A stretch of 64,000 nucleotides of DNA from Panorpa germanica (taxonomy: Eukaryota > Arthropoda > Insecta > Mecoptera > Panorpidae), in the NCBI GenBank assembly GCA_963678705.1, contig OY783206.1, positions 24,935,807-24,999,806 of the forward strand, read 5' to 3'. Of the stretch, positions 62,052 to 64,000 are shown one piece after another. The notes under the pieces were generated by a model. It did not search any database. It had not been told where the DNA came from and saw only the letters and a list, made by a program, of their open reading frames with translations. A program made the position numbers and the translations under genes. Each line of letters begins with the position of its first letter. Positions within the stretch are counted from its first letter, which is position 1.

Positions 62052-64000
62052 CTGTAATGTGTGTTTAAAATGTGTATTGATAAAACGCAAATGATAAAAA
62101 CCTTATATTTTACTTCTAAAACAACCCTATTTTGTTCCCTTATAGGACGGAGTTAAAATAACATTTTATAAATGATTATTAATACGCAGTAAAAGTTCTG
62201 TTTGAGCTTCCATTTGCAATTTTCTACTACAAACTTTTATATTAAAAAAGTATTTTGATTTTATTACGTTCTATTTATAGCTGCAATCCTGTTACTATCT
62301 TCAGTTAAATTTAGATATTTTTAAGTTAATTATTACTAGGTTTCGATTAAGTAAAATGTTACATTTATGTCGAATGATGATTAGTAATTAAGTAGTTTTA
62401 TTGTTATTACAATTATCCACATAACGTTTGTTCAAGGAATTATCATTAGGAGGTAATGGTACCGTCAATGCAAAAAGTTTATACCTTTCTGTACCTTTGA
62501 AAATGAATGTTTTAATTCCCAATTAACTGGCTTTTTACCTGTGTTTTTTATGCATATTTAATTTGAATGGGCTTGTGTCCTCATTTTTTAGTGGTCGATT
62601 TTTCAATTGTTGATTAAACTTCATGTTAATAAATGTGTATTGGCGTTTCTATTTAATTAAATGTCTAAATGTTAACGGATATATAGCAATTAAAAATTTA
62701 AATTGTAGTTTTAGCGCTGTGAGATGTCGGCCATATTTATGACGTAACATGTAGTGGCATAGGTCAGTTATTTGTTGATTAGGTCAATGCTGTGTTAATG
62801 TTTTGTAGCTGTTGGTAGTCCTGTGTATCTAGTATGTATGCGTTAATTAGATAAGAATAATAAGTTTTTATTTTATTTAACCCTGTTACGGCAGACATAA
62901 TATTGAAATTTTATTGTTCCTCGAAACAGCTGGAAATAATATTTGACATAAAAATACATATAGTACAGATTTATGAGCTCTAAGGTTGGTAACCTGTAAA
63001 CTTGTCAGAGTTGTCAGACCTGTCAAGAATATATCTGTTTTACTCTCTGTTGTTTAAAAGATATAGCAGTATAGCGAACGTGAGGTCACATGTCTTGGAA
63101 TGTTCTAGAACGTTGAATATCTTTAATAACTAAAAAGATAAAATGACTTTCTTAATTTTTATTATCTCCTAACATATAAAAAGTTACTAAAAAATAATTG
63201 GAAATTTGAGTTTCTAGTAACCCACTTTATCAATGTATAGTACTCTTTTATAGAAATTAACACATACGACACTAGCCTTTTATACATTATCCATGCAAAA
63301 CAAAACAACTTAACAACAACAATGATTAAATTATAAATGAACTATTGTAGTAAATATCTCTTTAACTACTAAATTTTATCTTACTTTAAAATACTAAAAT
63401 AACTCATAAACTGATATAAACTATTTAAATTTTTTTTTTTTATTTTTTTTTATTTAACGTCGGCCTATTTCCGATGCTGAGTCCTATCACCGACGACCTC
63501 CTTCAATGTTGGCAGTATTTATGGTGTCGTGGCCTCATATATGTGGGCTACACCACTGCCTAATAACTGTATGATTATGTATGACCATAATCAATATAAG
63601 TTCATAATAACCAAACCCAGAAAATATATATCTGGTCCGGGGATCGAACCCGAAGACACAGCAGTCGGCGTCAAGCATCAATGCTCTCGCCCACTGTGTC
63701 GTCTAAACTATTTAAAGAAACACAACAATTTAATGAGAAAGAAAAATACTACAATAACATGTCGCCGAGTAATTTTAGTTCATAGTTGAACATTTTAAAT
63801 AGAGATGGAGATATAAGCGCTCATTGTCACTCAGTAATTTTAGTTTCTAGAAGACCCATACATGTGTGAGGGCGCTAAGAAGCGCCTTGGCATGATACGA
63901 ACAATTGGACATTGAGTGTTGATATCCTGATGCCAAGTAGAAAGTTGTCCTACAATGCAAGTTTCACACTTGGTAGCTTGCAATAAGCTAACTCCAAGGT
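62052..64000. other. Intron of copy 7 (class B repeat block and SINE)
   Basis: Matches the copy 3 intron: inverted R1 at about 62560-63250, then a private SINE, then the approach to exon 1, which is cut off by the window end. No other gene is visible. Confidence 0.65.
63430..63703 (-). mobile_element. tRNA-derived SINE, 274 bp
   Basis: Read on the minus strand it starts with a tRNA-like head containing GTGGGCGAGAGC (A-box-like) and GGTTCGATCCC (B box). It ends in an A-rich tail, seen as T runs at 63430-63451. The 13-bp target duplication TAAACTATTTAAA lies at 63417-63429 and 63704-63716. Copy 6 has a single uninterrupted site. The 86-aa plus-strand frame across it is not a gene. Confidence 0.85.

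Noticed and set aside
63529..63789. 86-aa plus-strand frame near the right edge
   Set aside because: It runs antisense through the tRNA-derived SINE and into the flanking repeat.
1..64000. CRISPR array, prophage, operon or ribosome-binding-site features
   Set aside because: The sequence is intron-containing eukaryotic DNA; the repeats are transposons and tandem gene units, not short spaced direct repeats.

Overview
The window is AT-rich, intron-bearing eukaryotic DNA with abundant class II transposons. The element set (P superfamily, ISL2EU, Helitron, hAT and TTAA-type MITEs, a tRNA-derived SINE, a solo LTR) and the SINA/SIAH-like host genes point to an arthropod, most likely an insect. No bacterial or organellar genes are seen.

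The backbone is a head-to-tail tandem array of seven copies (five or six complete, depending on copy 7) of one host gene, all on the minus strand. Each copy has two coding exons. Exon 1 is 191 nt and encodes a degenerate N-terminal RING. Exon 2 is about 1.3 kb and encodes a SIAH-type zinc finger, a linker, a complete C3HC4 RING, a second SIAH-type zinc finger and a SINA-like C-terminal domain. The products are predicted E3 ubiquitin ligases of about 496-501 aa with two SIAH-like modules. The spans are: copy 1, 1-584 (partial); copy 2, 14424-16230; copy 3, 23916-27094; copy 4, 30310-32110; copy 5, 42128-43922; copy 6, 51998-55927; copy 7, 60749-beyond 64000. There are two classes. Class A (copies 1, 2, 4, 5) has a short intron of about 0.3 kb and a long 5-prime spacer. 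Class B (copies 3, 6, 7) has a 1.7-2.4 kb intron filled with repeats, and a short 5-prime spacer where one is visible. Three spacers also hold decayed exon-1 relics, so the locus shows gene birth and death together with very similar recent duplicates.

Nearly every unit carries a private transposon insertion. Spacer 1-2: a foldback palindrome (2709-5779) with a nested TTAA MITE, and an ISL2EU transposon (7763-12154) encoding a YqaJ/SWIM nuclease and a THAP-DDE transposase with one premature stop. Spacer 4-5: a P-superfamily element (37483-40996) whose five-exon THAP-P transposase is uninterrupted after splicing (867 aa), and a solo LTR (41304-41576). Copy 6: a 375-bp MITE in the 3-prime flank and a hAT-type MITE in the intron. 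Copy 7: an internally deleted Helitron (58357-60752) whose terminal CTAG supplies the stop codon of the host gene, and a SINE in the intron. Because these insertions sit in otherwise near-identical duplicates, empty sites are available inside the window and define most ends and target duplications precisely.

The most notable observations are the dual-module SIAH-like array, the apparently intact P-element transposase, the Helitron-donated stop codon, the ISL2EU site whose empty counterparts look like excision footprints, and the foldback element that survives as one arm only in the other duplicates.
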